Assembly (NCBI GenBank): GCA_048498995.1
Contig: JBEHWX010000020.1
Coordinates: 12,450-76,449, forward strand
Length of the DNA stretch: 64,000 nucleotides
Origin: JBEHWX01 sp048498995
GTDB lineage: Bacteria; Bacteroidota; Ignavibacteria; OLB7
Reading direction: 5' to 3'
In this document: positions 17,764 through 26,510 of the stretch, one piece after another
Numbering within the stretch: position 1 is the stretch's first letter
Layout of the letters: every line of letters begins with the position of its first letter
Notes under the pieces: generated by a model
What the model was told of the DNA's origin: nothing
Databases searched by the model: none
The model's input: the letters and a program-made list of their open reading frames with translations, nothing else
Position numbers and translations under genes: made by a program

Positions 17764-19089
17764 TCACGCCGGGCCGTACAGTCCGGCGAGCACGCGCCCC
17801 ATCTCCTCGCGCGCGGCCATCTCCCCCTCGTACAGCGCCCATACTCGTGCCCGCAGCTCGCGACGAAGCTCATCGACCTCCGCCTCCGGGATCGGGAACT
17901 CTTCCCCGGCCTCGACGGCCAGCTCTCCCAGCTCCCGCCACGCGGCGCGGACCTCGTCGGTGGCGCCGGCGGCGATCATCTCGGCGCGGCGCGCCATCGC
18001 CTCCTTTGCCCGGCGGAACAATGGCACCCGATCCGGCAGCGCCGCCTCGGCCAGCGAGCTCCAGTCGCGGCCGAGCGCGTCGTAGCGCTCGGACAGCGGC
18101 CCGAGCTCCGGCAGATCGAAGGCGGTCGCCGCCTCGGTCAGGAACTCGGCGAAGATCGGACGGCAGAGTCCGCCGCCGGTGCCGTAGTGCTCGATGTAGT
18201 TGTGCAGCGAGGTGAGCCCGGTCCAGAGCTTTCCGCCGCGGGGGAACACGATCTCCCAGCGCTCCGGATCCTTTGCCGCCCCATGAAGCCGACGCGCGAG
18301 CGTCTCGAACGCGGCGAGGGTGAAGTTGGCCATGCGTCCCTCGACGAGCGCACCGTGGCAGGCGCGGAGGCCGTCGAGCGCCGCGGCGCGCAGGTCGGGG
18401 GCGGCCGTGATCGTCGGCAGCGCCAGGAGCCGGTTCTTGTCCTTCTTGATCCTCCCACGCGCCACGGCAAGGCGGTCGAGCGGAATGCCGATCGGCTCGT
18501 CGGTCAGGTCGCCGATCGTGGCCTCGACGTCGTCGACGCCGTAGACCGTGATCAGGTGATAGCCGGTGCCGGCCCACGTTTCGGACTTCCCCCGATGGGG
18601 AAGCCCCACCATGTCCACCCAGGCGATGCAGGGGCCATGCGCCTCAATCATGTCGCGGAGCTGCTTCTCGGCCGTTTTGGCGCCGGCGGATTCGGTCACG
18701 ATCGGCTCCAGTCCGAGCCGCGCCGTCGCCCCCTGGAGATAGGCCAGCTCGTCCTGCCAGAGATGCCGTCCGGCGATGAAGAACGACGACCATCCCTGCT
18801 TCTCGTAGTGGAAGCTGAAGACGCCGGCGCCGATCCCGCCGGCCAGGCCGAAGACCATCGCCTCCGACAGCGGGGCGCCGTTGCGCGGATCGCGCAGGCC
18901 GGCGTGGTTCAGGAGGATGCGGAGCGCGGTGGCGCCGGGAACGCTCCCGGGACCGTGCGGGCCAGCCGCGGCGGTCGACGGTTCGACGGGAGCCTGTTGG
19001 ACGATGTGGCGTCGGGCGGTTGCGTAGCTCTCCCCGGTCTTCCGCATGCGGGTCCGGACGAGCTGTTTCAGATGCTTATGTGCGGTCAT
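17764..19089 (-). CDS. BtrH N-terminal domain / DUF4872 protein
   Basis: 441 residues from the ATG at 19089 (MTAHKHLKQL). After a short basic leader, LRILLNHAGLRDPRNGAPLSEAMVFGLAGGIGAGVFSFHYE matches the start of BtrH-like proteins, the acyl-transferring fold first seen in butirosin biosynthesis, although the usual catalytic Cys seems replaced or shifted. GPCIAWVDM and GTGYHLITVYGVDD are later conserved blocks. The C-terminal half is helical and fits DUF4872. Known relatives transfer aminoacyl groups in antibiotic pathways. No such pathway is in the window, although an orphan MbtH gene is 4 kb away. It is divergent from the GNAT gene. Confidence 0.85.
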   Translation of the reverse strand: MTAHKHLKQLVRTRMRKTGESYATARRHIVQQAPVEPSTAAAGPHGPGSVPGATALRILLNHAGLRDPRNGAPLSEAMVFGLAGGIGAGVFSFHYEKQGWSSFFIAGRHLWQDELAYLQGATARLGLEPIVTESAGAKTAEKQLRDMIEAHGPCIAWVDMVGLPHRGKSETWAGTGYHLITVYGVDDVEATIGDLTDEPIGIPLDRLAVARGRIKKDKNRLLALPTITAAPDLRAAALDGLRACHGALVEGRMANFTLAAFETLARRLHGAAKDPERWEIVFPRGGKLWTGLTSLHNYIEHYGTGGGLCRPIFAEFLTEAATAFDLPELGPLSERYDALGRDWSSLAEAALPDRVPLFRRAKEAMARRAEMIAAGATDEVRAAWRELGELAVEAGEEFPIPEAEVDELRRELRARVWALYEGEMAAREEMGRVLAGLYGPA

Positions 19090-19428
19090 TGTCGATCTCG
19101 GCGTTTCGTTCCGTCGGACCATGACCCCACGCGCCACGGCCTTCCGGAGTGGAACAAGCCGTACGACAATCGATGCCAGACGCTCGAGGACATCGATCCC
19201 CTTTACCTCCGCGGTGCCGGTCAGCGTGGGTGCCGGTCAGAAGGTCGGGCGGGAGCGGAGCCGCCGCGGCAAATATAGGCGAATGGTCCCGATGGGATCG
19301 TGTCCCGATCGACGGATGCCGCCGCCGGTGTGCTGGAGATGGGGCATCCGGCGCCTGCTTCGTATACTCTCCGGTTCCCGGAGATCACACGGTCATCTCC
19401 GGATACTTCCCCGCACGATCTTCACGCA
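19090..19428. other. Divergent intergenic region
   Basis: 339 bases between the BtrH-domain and GNAT genes, presumably holding both promoters. No repeat, hairpin or gene was found. Confidence 0.5.
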
Positions 19429-19944
19429 ATGCACGACTTCGCCATGATGACGGAAACGATCCACATCGACGCCATGCGCGACGCGGACTGGGAAGCGGTC
19501 CGCGACATCTATCTGGAGGGAATCGCGACCCGGAACGCGACGTTCGAGACGGCCGCGCCGTCGTGGGAGGCCTGGCACGTCTCGCATCTTCCGTTCGGGC
19601 GCCTGGTGGCGCGCCAGGAGGATCGGGTGCTCGGCTGGTGCGCCCTTTCGCCGGTGTCCGGCCGGTGCGTGTACGCCGGCGTGGCCGATCTGAGCATCTA
19701 CATCGCCTCCGACGCGCGGGGCCGGGGAATCGGCCGGCGGCTTCTCGCGGCGATCATCGATGCCTCGGAGCGGAACGGGATCTGGACGCTTCAGGCCGGC
19801 ATCTTCGCCGAAAACGAGGCGAGTCTGAGGCTGCATCGTGGGGGCGGATTCCGGGAAGTCGGGCGCCGCGAGCGGATCGGCCGCCTCGATGGACACTGGC
19901 GCGACGTGATCCTGCTCGAGCGCCGGAGCGCGTCGGTGGGATAG
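19429..19944 (+). CDS. GNAT N-acetyltransferase, phosphinothricin-acetyltransferase-like
   Basis: 171 residues from the ATG at 19429; ATGs at 19444 and 19447 (MMTETIHIDAM) are equally plausible because none has a clear ribosome site. The fold is GNAT: IDAMRDADWEAVRDIYLEGI at the start, the ATFE motif typical of the Pat/Bar branch, and the acetyl-CoA loop ARGRGIGRRLL, followed by GIFAENEASLRLH and a GFREVGRRERIGRLDGHWRD end. This branch acetylates small amines such as methionine sulfoximine or phosphinothricin. A stand-alone gene with a cytoplasmic product. Confidence 0.95.
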   Translation: MHDFAMMTETIHIDAMRDADWEAVRDIYLEGIATRNATFETAAPSWEAWHVSHLPFGRLVARQEDRVLGWCALSPVSGRCVYAGVADLSIYIASDARGRGIGRRLLAAIIDASERNGIWTLQAGIFAENEASLRLHRGGGFREVGRRERIGRLDGHWRDVILLERRSASVG

Positions 19945-20020
19945 AGCGCCCGACGCCTGCACGCGTGATATTCTCTCCTCCGACGTCGTCTCGGCATTTT
20001 TCGCGCGTCCGGAAGCATGG

Positions 20021-20065
20021 CGGCGCATCGCCTCGCGGCGCATCACCTGGCGGCGCATCGCCTCG
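20021..20065. repeat. 15-bp tandem repeat, three copies
   Basis: CGGCGCATCGCCTCG occurs at 20021-20035 and 20051-20065, with a two-base variant between. It lies in the 298-base gap before the DUF4157 gene; the gap has no gene. Confidence 0.8.
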
Positions 20066-20242
20066 CGGTGGCCCGGACCGACTCTGCTTGACATTGGTCG
20101 CTCCGCCCCGTACACTCTCGGTCCGGTTGTTCCGCGTCGGCGGCGCCGGAGCTCACCACCCTCCCGATCGACATAGGACGAGGCCAGGCACCGGGGCCGG
20201 CGATGGTCGGCGATCAGGAGACCAAGCGAAGGGACCATCACC

Positions 20243-21970
20243 ATGAAATTTCATCACTACGAACGCCGGTCGACGCCGGTGCCGAGCGGCGCCACGCGAA
20301 CGCGCTCAAGCGAGGATACCCTGACAACCGCGGATCGGGGCGGCTTCTCCTCGAACCGAAGCTCGACCGGTCCGTCCGCCTGGAAGGCGCCCCGCTCCGT
20401 CGGCGGCGACATGTTCGCGGCGGTCGCCGGACGCAGCCCGCTGGCGCTGCAGCGCACCTGCGATTGCGGCGGAGCCGACGGATGCGCCGAGTGCGAGAAG
20501 AACAAGAAGCCGGGCCTTCAGCGTCAGGCAGATGGCGTCGCCGCCTCCGGGCCGGACATGGCGCCGCCCAGCGTGCGGTCGACGATCGGCGGAGGGGGAC
20601 GGAGCATGCCGGGCGCGCTCCGCGGCGAGATGGAGGAGCGGATGGGGGCCGATTTCGGCGACGTCCGTATCCACGCGGACTCGGCCGCCTCGGCATCGGC
20701 GCGCGATGTGCGCGCGCGGGCCTACACGGTCGGCAGCCACGTGGTGTTCGGCGCCGGAATGTGGCGTCCGGAGACGGCCGAGGGGCGGCATCTGCTGGCG
20801 CATGAGCTAACGCACGTGCTCCAGCAGCGTGGCGCGGGCGCTGGCGCGGGATCGGTGCAGCGGAGCGCGCTGCCGATCGCCGAGGGGGGATCGACGCTCG
20901 AGCGCGAAGCCGACCGCGTGGCCGATCGCGTGACGCGCGGCGCGGAGATCGGCCCGGTGAGCTCCGCCGCGGAGCTCGTGCAGCGCCAGGGTGAGGATGC
21001 CGATGGAGGGCCGAAGCCGACGAAAGCCATCGTCAAAGCCAACATCAGAATGCTTCCGGACGAAGGGAGCGATATCTGGGATCGTGCCCAGGCGGTATTC
21101 GTCCATCTTCATGGAGACGAGGGGGATGCACTCGCGACCGCGGCCTCGCTTCTGAAAGAGCGCAACGTCGTTCTCCTCTATCTGGAGAAACAGGAGGCGG
21201 AGGATAACCGCGATGTTCACATCGGCTTCGATGTCGGGAAGGGAGGTTGTACCGTCGACCCGAATCGCATGTTCACCGATGATGGCATCGGCAAGACGCT
21301 GAAGTGCTCGAACTGTACCAGCGAGATGCGTGGCATGGCGAAGTCCGCGATCACGGAGTTCAGCCGCGCTCTCTTCGAGCAGATTGAACGCGCGCGGAAG
21401 CCGCGCGCCAAGGGAGGGGAGCCGCTCCCGGTGATCGGCCTTCACAACAACACTGATCGCGAAAGTCTCAAGCCGAAGGACCAGGGTAGTGATCTCTCCA
21501 TCAAGAATCTCAAGGGAAAGATCACGGCGGCCAAGAGAGGAGAAGCCAGGCTCGTTTCCGAGGTCGGTACAGGCGAGTTCAAGGATCAGGATAGTTTCGT
21601 GCTGACGACGCGTCCTGGTGATTTCGATCTCCTGAAAGGGACGTTCAACGTGGTCGCGCAAGGAACGGACAACCCCGATGATGGATCGTTGTCGGTTCGC
21701 ATCATCAGGAGCAGTGGCGCGCATGGCGCGAAGCCGGACATGCCGAACGAGCAGTACTTCAACGTGGAGACGCAGTCGTCGAAGGATGGCGGCGTCTCCA
21801 AGTCGTCGTATCTCGTCAACTACCACATGGTGCAAACGCTGCTCGATACTCTCGGCGTCGCCGCGCGTCCGGATGCCGATCAGCAGGTACTTGCCGGCAG
21901 CGTCGCCGCGGAGCCACGGCTCTCCGCTCTTCTGAAGAGCCTTCAGGAGCAGTCCAATGGCAAGCGGTAA
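20243..21970 (+). CDS. DUF4157 (eCIS core domain) protein with amidase-like C-terminal domain
   Basis: 575 residues. After a disordered start there is a Cys cluster CDCGGADGCAEC (about 73-84), common at the head of such proteins. Next is DUF4157: MEERMGADFGDVRIHAD (130-146), then AHELTHVLQQRG with the zinc-protease motif HELTH (H187, E188, H191), and EREADRVADRV (220-230). This domain marks cargo or toxins associated with extracellular contractile injection systems. Residues 260-575 hold a second domain with HGDE (290-293), DPNRMFTDDGI (339-349), GLHNNTD (399-405) and FNVETQ (506-511). That order of His/Glu, His and Glu resembles zinc amidases, which is my inference. No signal peptide is present. 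The short GGGA-type ribosome site is weak. Confidence 0.92.
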   Translation: MKFHHYERRSTPVPSGATRTRSSEDTLTTADRGGFSSNRSSTGPSAWKAPRSVGGDMFAAVAGRSPLALQRTCDCGGADGCAECEKNKKPGLQRQADGVAASGPDMAPPSVRSTIGGGGRSMPGALRGEMEERMGADFGDVRIHADSAASASARDVRARAYTVGSHVVFGAGMWRPETAEGRHLLAHELTHVLQQRGAGAGAGSVQRSALPIAEGGSTLEREADRVADRVTRGAEIGPVSSAAELVQRQGEDADGGPKPTKAIVKANIRMLPDEGSDIWDRAQAVFVHLHGDEGDALATAASLLKERNVVLLYLEKQEAEDNRDVHIGFDVGKGGCTVDPNRMFTDDGIGKTLKCSNCTSEMRGMAKSAITEFSRALFEQIERARKPRAKGGEPLPVIGLHNNTDRESLKPKDQGSDLSIKNLKGKITAAKRGEARLVSEVGTGEFKDQDSFVLTTRPGDFDLLKGTFNVVAQGTDNPDDGSLSVRIIRSSGAHGAKPDMPNEQYFNVETQSSKDGGVSKSSYLVNYHMVQTLLDTLGVAARPDADQQVLAGSVAAEPRLSALLKSLQEQSNGKR

Positions 21971-22005
21971 GGCATCTGTTACGACGTTGCGTATGTTGTG
22001 CGGTG

Positions 22006-23835
22006 ATGGTCCCAACATCGACGATACCAAGACTGCTCGCCGCCATCGGTATTCTCGTGTTGCTGCGCGGCGTATCCTGCGCGCAGACGATACACGATCT
22101 GGTATCGGCCGGTGATATCGCCGGCGTGGAGCGCGCGCTGAAGGTCGATCCGCGCGGCATCGAAGCAAGGGACAACGCTGGAATGACACCTCTCGAGGTC
22201 GCGGCCCGCAATGGGCACCGCGACCTCGTCGGTTTTCTGCTGCGGCATGGCGCGAAGGTCGATCGCGAGCGTGGCTACCCGTGGACGCCGCTGTACCAGG
22301 CCGTCAGCGCCGGTGAGTACGAGATCGCCGGGATGCTTCTGCGGGCGGGGGCCAATCCCAACACCGCCAGTACCGACGAACTGGCCGCTCCCCTGGAGCT
22401 TGCCGCCCAGGCGGGTGACGAGCGCATGCTGAAGCTGCTGCTGGCGCACCGGGCGCGCGTCGATATCGGCGAGCGAGGCGAGGGAACTCCGTTGATGGTG
22501 GCCGCGCGTGAGGGGCACATCGGCATCGTGAAGCTGCTGCTGGCGCGTGGAGCGAACATCGAGGCGATGGACGTCGCCGGACGACGTCCACTCGATTATG
22601 CGGCGTGGGGTGGACATGCCGATGTCGTGCGTCTGTTGCTCGACAGAGGAGCATCCGCGCGAGCGCGCACCGGGAAGGGGGCATTCGATCGGCTGGCCCG
22701 CGCGGTGGCGGGGATGAACATCGAGATCCTGCAACTGTTCATCGACCGGGGAGTTCCCGTGGTTCTTGTCGATCCGGGGAGCGGTGCCTCGCTGCTGACC
22801 GTCGCGGCGGAGGCCGGTCCGGACAGGTATGATCCCGTCGTGGGCAACTATCTCTTTCAACTCGGCGCCGGCGCCAATGGCCGCGACGCGATCTGGCGCA
22901 GCTCCGTGCTGCAGCGCGCGATCACGCACCACAATCGTGCATTGATCGAACAGCTCCTGACGCACGGCGCTTATCTGGATCTCGGCGCCGCCGACGGCGC
23001 CACGCCGCTCCACGAAGCGGCCCGCGTGGCCGATACGGCGATCATCCGGCTTCTGCTGGAGCACGGCTCGAATGTCGACGCGCGCGATGGCGCGGGAATC
23101 ACTCCTCTCATGGTCGCCGCGGCTCATGCCGATACATCCGCCACGCGACTCCTTCTCGATCGTGGCGCCGCGCCAGGCCTCCGCGCACGGCATGGCGAAA
23201 CCGCGATGTCCGAGTCGGTGCTCTGGATGAATTCGGATGTGGTGGGATTGCTTGCCGGACGTGGGCTGCTCGATCCGGAGTGGCACGATGACAACGACGA
23301 AACCCTGCTGCATCTCGCCGCTCGCCGCGTCGGCGGCCGGCCCGGAGACAGCGCCGTGGTGCATATGTTGATCGGGGCCGGCGTTCCCCTCAATCGACCA
23401 GACGGACGAGGATACACGCCGCTGATGACCGCGGCGGATAATGGTGCCGTGGAAGTTGTCGACGCGCTGCTTCAACGCGGGATCTCCGATTCGACGCGAG
23501 CCCGGGATGGCTCCACGCCGCTTGCCCTCGCGGCGTGGAGAGGATATGATACGCTGGTTGCCCGGCTCCTGGCGGCCGGAGCCGACGTGAACGCTCGCGA
23601 CAACAACGGTGCAACCGCTCTCCACGATGCCGTTACCGCGCGCTCGTCGGCTTCCGTGCGATATCTGCTGGAGGCCGGCGCCGATCCGACGGCGGCCGAC
23701 ACCGCGGGAGTAACTCCGCTTCAGCTCGCGGAGCGTGCCTCGGCGCGGATCGGGGGCACGAGCTCGAGCCTTACGGAGATTATCGACATGCTGCGCGATG
23801 CCCTGGAGCGGAAGAATCGGAAGGCACGGAAATGA
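22006..23835 (+). CDS. Exported ankyrin-repeat protein (copy 1)
   Basis: 609 residues from the ATG at 22006, with a GTG one codon before. A signal peptide ends LLRGVSCAQ, and the mature protein starts with TIHDLVSAGD. At least twelve ankyrin repeats follow, recognisable by TPL..AA..G....V..LL..GA, for instance GTPLMVAAREGHIGIVKLLL. The C-terminus is basic (ERKNRKARK). Ankyrin repeats bind proteins; an exported version would act in the periplasm or outside. It ends in a sequence (23741-23850) duplicated at 24475-24590. A close homologue follows at 24574. Confidence 0.95.
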   Translation: MVPTSTIPRLLAAIGILVLLRGVSCAQTIHDLVSAGDIAGVERALKVDPRGIEARDNAGMTPLEVAARNGHRDLVGFLLRHGAKVDRERGYPWTPLYQAVSAGEYEIAGMLLRAGANPNTASTDELAAPLELAAQAGDERMLKLLLAHRARVDIGERGEGTPLMVAAREGHIGIVKLLLARGANIEAMDVAGRRPLDYAAWGGHADVVRLLLDRGASARARTGKGAFDRLARAVAGMNIEILQLFIDRGVPVVLVDPGSGASLLTVAAEAGPDRYDPVVGNYLFQLGAGANGRDAIWRSSVLQRAITHHNRALIEQLLTHGAYLDLGAADGATPLHEAARVADTAIIRLLLEHGSNVDARDGAGITPLMVAAAHADTSATRLLLDRGAAPGLRARHGETAMSESVLWMNSDVVGLLAGRGLLDPEWHDDNDETLLHLAARRVGGRPGDSAVVHMLIGAGVPLNRPDGRGYTPLMTAADNGAVEVVDALLQRGISDSTRARDGSTPLALAAWRGYDTLVARLLAAGADVNARDNNGATALHDAVTARSSASVRYLLEAGADPTAADTAGVTPLQLAERASARIGGTSSSLTEIIDMLRDALERKNRKARK

Positions 23836-24398
23836 TGTGTCGCGATCCGCGGATATTTCGCGAGCTCGTCTCGGCGAGCTTTGAATTATCGTCGTCGTAC
23901 TTTCGCTGCATGCCTCGCCGCTCTCGGCTCAGTCCATCCACGATCCGGCGCGGCGATCTGGCGCGGCAGGGCGATACGGCCGCCATCACGTCGCCGCTGA
24001 GGCATCATCCATCCCTCATCGAGGCAAAGGAGTCCGCGGCGACTTCACGCCGCTGAAATCCGCCGTGCAAGCGGCGGAGCCGCCATGGCGCGCTTCCCGC
24101 TCCGCCATGGCGCGCTTCCCGCTCCGCCATGGCGCGCTTCCCGCTCCGCCATGGCGCGAAGGCCGACCAGCCGCATCGCGGGTTCGTCACGCCGCTTGAG
24201 TATGCGGCGCGGCGTGACAATCTCTCCATGGCGCGTCTGTTGCTGGAAGCCGGCGCCGATCCGACGCCGCGCGATCAGATTGGGCATACGCCGCTGGATA
24301 TCGCGCTCTCGATCCAGCGACGTCCGGCCACGCCGCGTACCGCCGAGACCATCGAGATACTGCGGCGCGCCGTCACGGAGAGCTCGAGGCAACGGTGA
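23832..24398 (+). pseudogene. Decayed ankyrin-gene copy (copy 2)
   Basis: The start MMCRDP overlaps the end of copy 1 and aligns with the MMRRDP start of copy 3, but the signal peptide region is scrambled and the frame stops at 24056 after HPSLIEAKESAATSRR. From 24129, another frame encodes a single C-terminal ankyrin unit (TPLEYAARRDNLSMARLLLEAGADPT, then AETIEILRRAVTESS) like the end of copy 3. Everything between is missing. The join contains a 22-bp unit (CATGGCGCGCTTCCCGCTCC plus two bases) three times in a row at 24083-24148. This is a copy that lost most repeats by recombination. Confidence 0.85.
24083..24148. repeat. 22-bp tandem repeat, three copies, in the ankyrin pseudogene
   Basis: Three identical units plus a 10-base partial copy, each spelling RHGA/ARFPL-type ankyrin sequence. 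The unit derives from the FLLRHGAK-coding segment of the flanking intact genes. Confidence 0.85.
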
Positions 24399-24474
24399 TG
24401 ATGATCTGCCATATCTGAAGCAGGACATGCGCGACGTGACGATGTGGCGACAAGTTCCGTTTCAGCATTGTGGA

Positions 24475-24590
24475 GCGGGCCTCGGCGCGGATCGGTGGCG
24501 CGAGCTCGAGCCTCGAGGGAATTATCGACATGCCGCGCGATGCCATGGAACGGATGAATCGGGAATCACGGATATGATGCGTCGCGATCC
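24475..24590. repeat. Direct duplication of the ankyrin copy 1 terminus
   Basis: About 110 bases here match 23741-23850 (CTCGGCGCGGATCGG, GAGCTCGAGCCT, ATTATCGACATG, GCGCGATGCC, then ATGATG-CGTCGCGATCC) with scattered changes. In both places the block leads into the MM-x-RDP start of an ankyrin gene, so it is the duplicated gene-junction unit. Confidence 0.85.
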
Positions 24591-26412
24591 ACAGACATTG
24601 CGAGCTCGGCTCGGCCAGCCTGGGCTCGTCGTTCTCATTCTGCTTGTGCTGCATGCCGCGCGGCTTTCCGCTCAGACCATCCACGACATGATACGGGAGG
24701 CGGATACGGCCGCGATCGCGCTGCTGCTGAAGCAGAATCCCTCCCTCATCGAGGCAAGGGAGTTCGGCGACTTCACGCCGATGAAAACCGCCGTGCGAAC
24801 CGATAATCCTGAACTGGTGCGTTTCCTGCTCCGCCATGGCGCCAAGCCCGACCTGCCGGATCGAATTTCCTTCACGCCGCTCGAGGAGGCGATTCGCGGG
24901 GAAAATGCCGAGATCGCGTGCCTACTGCTCGAGGCCGGCGCCGATCCGAACACGCTGAACACCGAGGATGCCACCGCTCCGCTGCAGCTGGCCGCGATTG
25001 CCGGCAACGATGAGCTGGTGCGCATGCTGCTGGCGCATCGCGCGAAGGTGGATATCGGCGTGAGATGCACCGGAACGCCGTTGATGGAAGCCGCCGAGGC
25101 CGGACATCTTTCGACCGTGAAAATTCTCGTCCAGCATGGCGCGCGCCTCGAGACGATCGATGGCTCGGAGCGTCGTCCGCTCGACCGCGCGTTGCGCGGG
25201 GGGAACATCGACGTGGTCCGTTATCTACTGAACAAAGGTGCTCGGGCCTACGTGTCGAAACTGTTGGCGTACAGGCGGATGGCCGTTGCGATTGATCATA
25301 TGGATCTGCCACTGATCGAGCTTCTGATCCGCCATGGTGCCAGGCTGGTCCTGGTCAATCCCGATCTGGGGGGCTCGCTGCTTGCCGAGGCGGCCTACCG
25401 CTCGCCCGAGTACTGCAAACCGGAGATCATCGAGTGGCTCCTTGCGCATGGCGCAGGAGCCGTAGAACGCGACACGACGCTGTGGCCCTCCGCTCTGGTG
25501 GTAGCCGCGGATTGGAACAATCTCTGGCTGGTCCGTCACCTGATCGAGCGCGGCGATTATCCCGATCTCCGCTCCCGGCTCGGCCTTCGATCCCTGATGA
25601 ACGCCTGCCGGAACGGCGACACCGCCATGGCTCGTCTGCTTCTGGATCATGGCGCCCACGTCAACGACACTGTGCGCTATGGTGAAACCCCGCTGATGAA
25701 TGCCGCATCGGCGGGGAATCCCGCGCTGCTCGATCTGCTGCTGGAGCGCGGCGCGAAGCTGGATGCCAAGACTGATTTCGGTGGGACGGCGCTCTGGTTC
25801 GCCGTGACCGAGATGGATACCGCCTCGATCCGGTGGCTGGCCCGTCACGTCGGTATCGATCCCCGAACGACAACGTCGGACGGCGACGGGCTCCTTCATA
25901 GCGCGGCATGGCCCATCAGGGGGAAGACGGATTCCTCGATCGTCGAGATGCTCCTGGCCGCCGGAACGCCGGTCGATGGGGTCGGCAAGCAAGGGCGCAC
26001 GCCGTTGATGCAGGCGGCGGCGCATGGCGATTCGATGGTCGTCGGGATACTGCTCGCCCACGGCGCAAACGCGGGCGCCTGCTCATTGACCGGTGTGACG
26101 CCGTTGATGGAGGCGGCCGAGGCGGGAAGCGACACGGGCGTGGCGATGTTGCTGCATGCCGGCGCATCGGTTGCCAACGTTGACGACTGGGGATTCACGG
26201 CGTTGCATTCCGCGGTCAGACGCCTTGCGCCGAAAGGGATTCGTCGTCTGCTCGAGGCCGGCGCCGATCCGACGCTGCGCGATCAGAAGGGGCGAACGCC
26301 GCTCGACCTGGCGCTCTTCATGAAGGAAAACAGCTACCCGGACGCCCCGTACCTTGCCGAGACCATCGAGATCCTCCGGAGCGCGGTCGCGCGGTGGCCA
26401 GCGAAGCCGTGA
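24574..26412 (+). CDS. Exported ankyrin-repeat protein (copy 3)
   Basis: 612 residues from the ATG at 24574 (MMRRDPQTLRARLG); the frame continues upstream through the pseudogene but that part is not homologous. The signal peptide (LVVLILLVLHAARLSAQ) precedes TIHDMIREADTAAIALLLKQ, matching copy 1 (TIHDLVSAGDIAGV). A dozen or more ankyrin repeats follow, for example GTPLMEAAEAGHLSTVKILV and CSLTGVTPLMEAAEAGSDTG, ending with RTPLDLALFMKENSYPD and a short basic tail. It is the same length and layout as copy 1, and thus a tandem duplicate that has diverged considerably. Confidence 0.95.
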   Translation: MMRRDPQTLRARLGQPGLVVLILLVLHAARLSAQTIHDMIREADTAAIALLLKQNPSLIEAREFGDFTPMKTAVRTDNPELVRFLLRHGAKPDLPDRISFTPLEEAIRGENAEIACLLLEAGADPNTLNTEDATAPLQLAAIAGNDELVRMLLAHRAKVDIGVRCTGTPLMEAAEAGHLSTVKILVQHGARLETIDGSERRPLDRALRGGNIDVVRYLLNKGARAYVSKLLAYRRMAVAIDHMDLPLIELLIRHGARLVLVNPDLGGSLLAEAAYRSPEYCKPEIIEWLLAHGAGAVERDTTLWPSALVVAADWNNLWLVRHLIERGDYPDLRSRLGLRSLMNACRNGDTAMARLLLDHGAHVNDTVRYGETPLMNAASAGNPALLDLLLERGAKLDAKTDFGGTALWFAVTEMDTASIRWLARHVGIDPRTTTSDGDGLLHSAAWPIRGKTDSSIVEMLLAAGTPVDGVGKQGRTPLMQAAAHGDSMVVGILLAHGANAGACSLTGVTPLMEAAEAGSDTGVAMLLHAGASVANVDDWGFTALHSAVRRLAPKGIRRLLEAGADPTLRDQKGRTPLDLALFMKENSYPDAPYLAETIEILRSAVARWPAKP

Positions 26413-26510
26413 AATCGCGCGTGCCTCGGAATCACCTCATCGGGGTCGCCACGTGAGAACGCAAGCCGCCCAACGATGACGCCCGCCGGCGTCCGATCTC
26501 CTCCGCTTCC

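Noticed and set aside
24129..24398. A separate small ankyrin gene
   Set aside because: It lacks a signal peptide and most repeats, and is clearly a remnant of the neighbouring duplicated gene.
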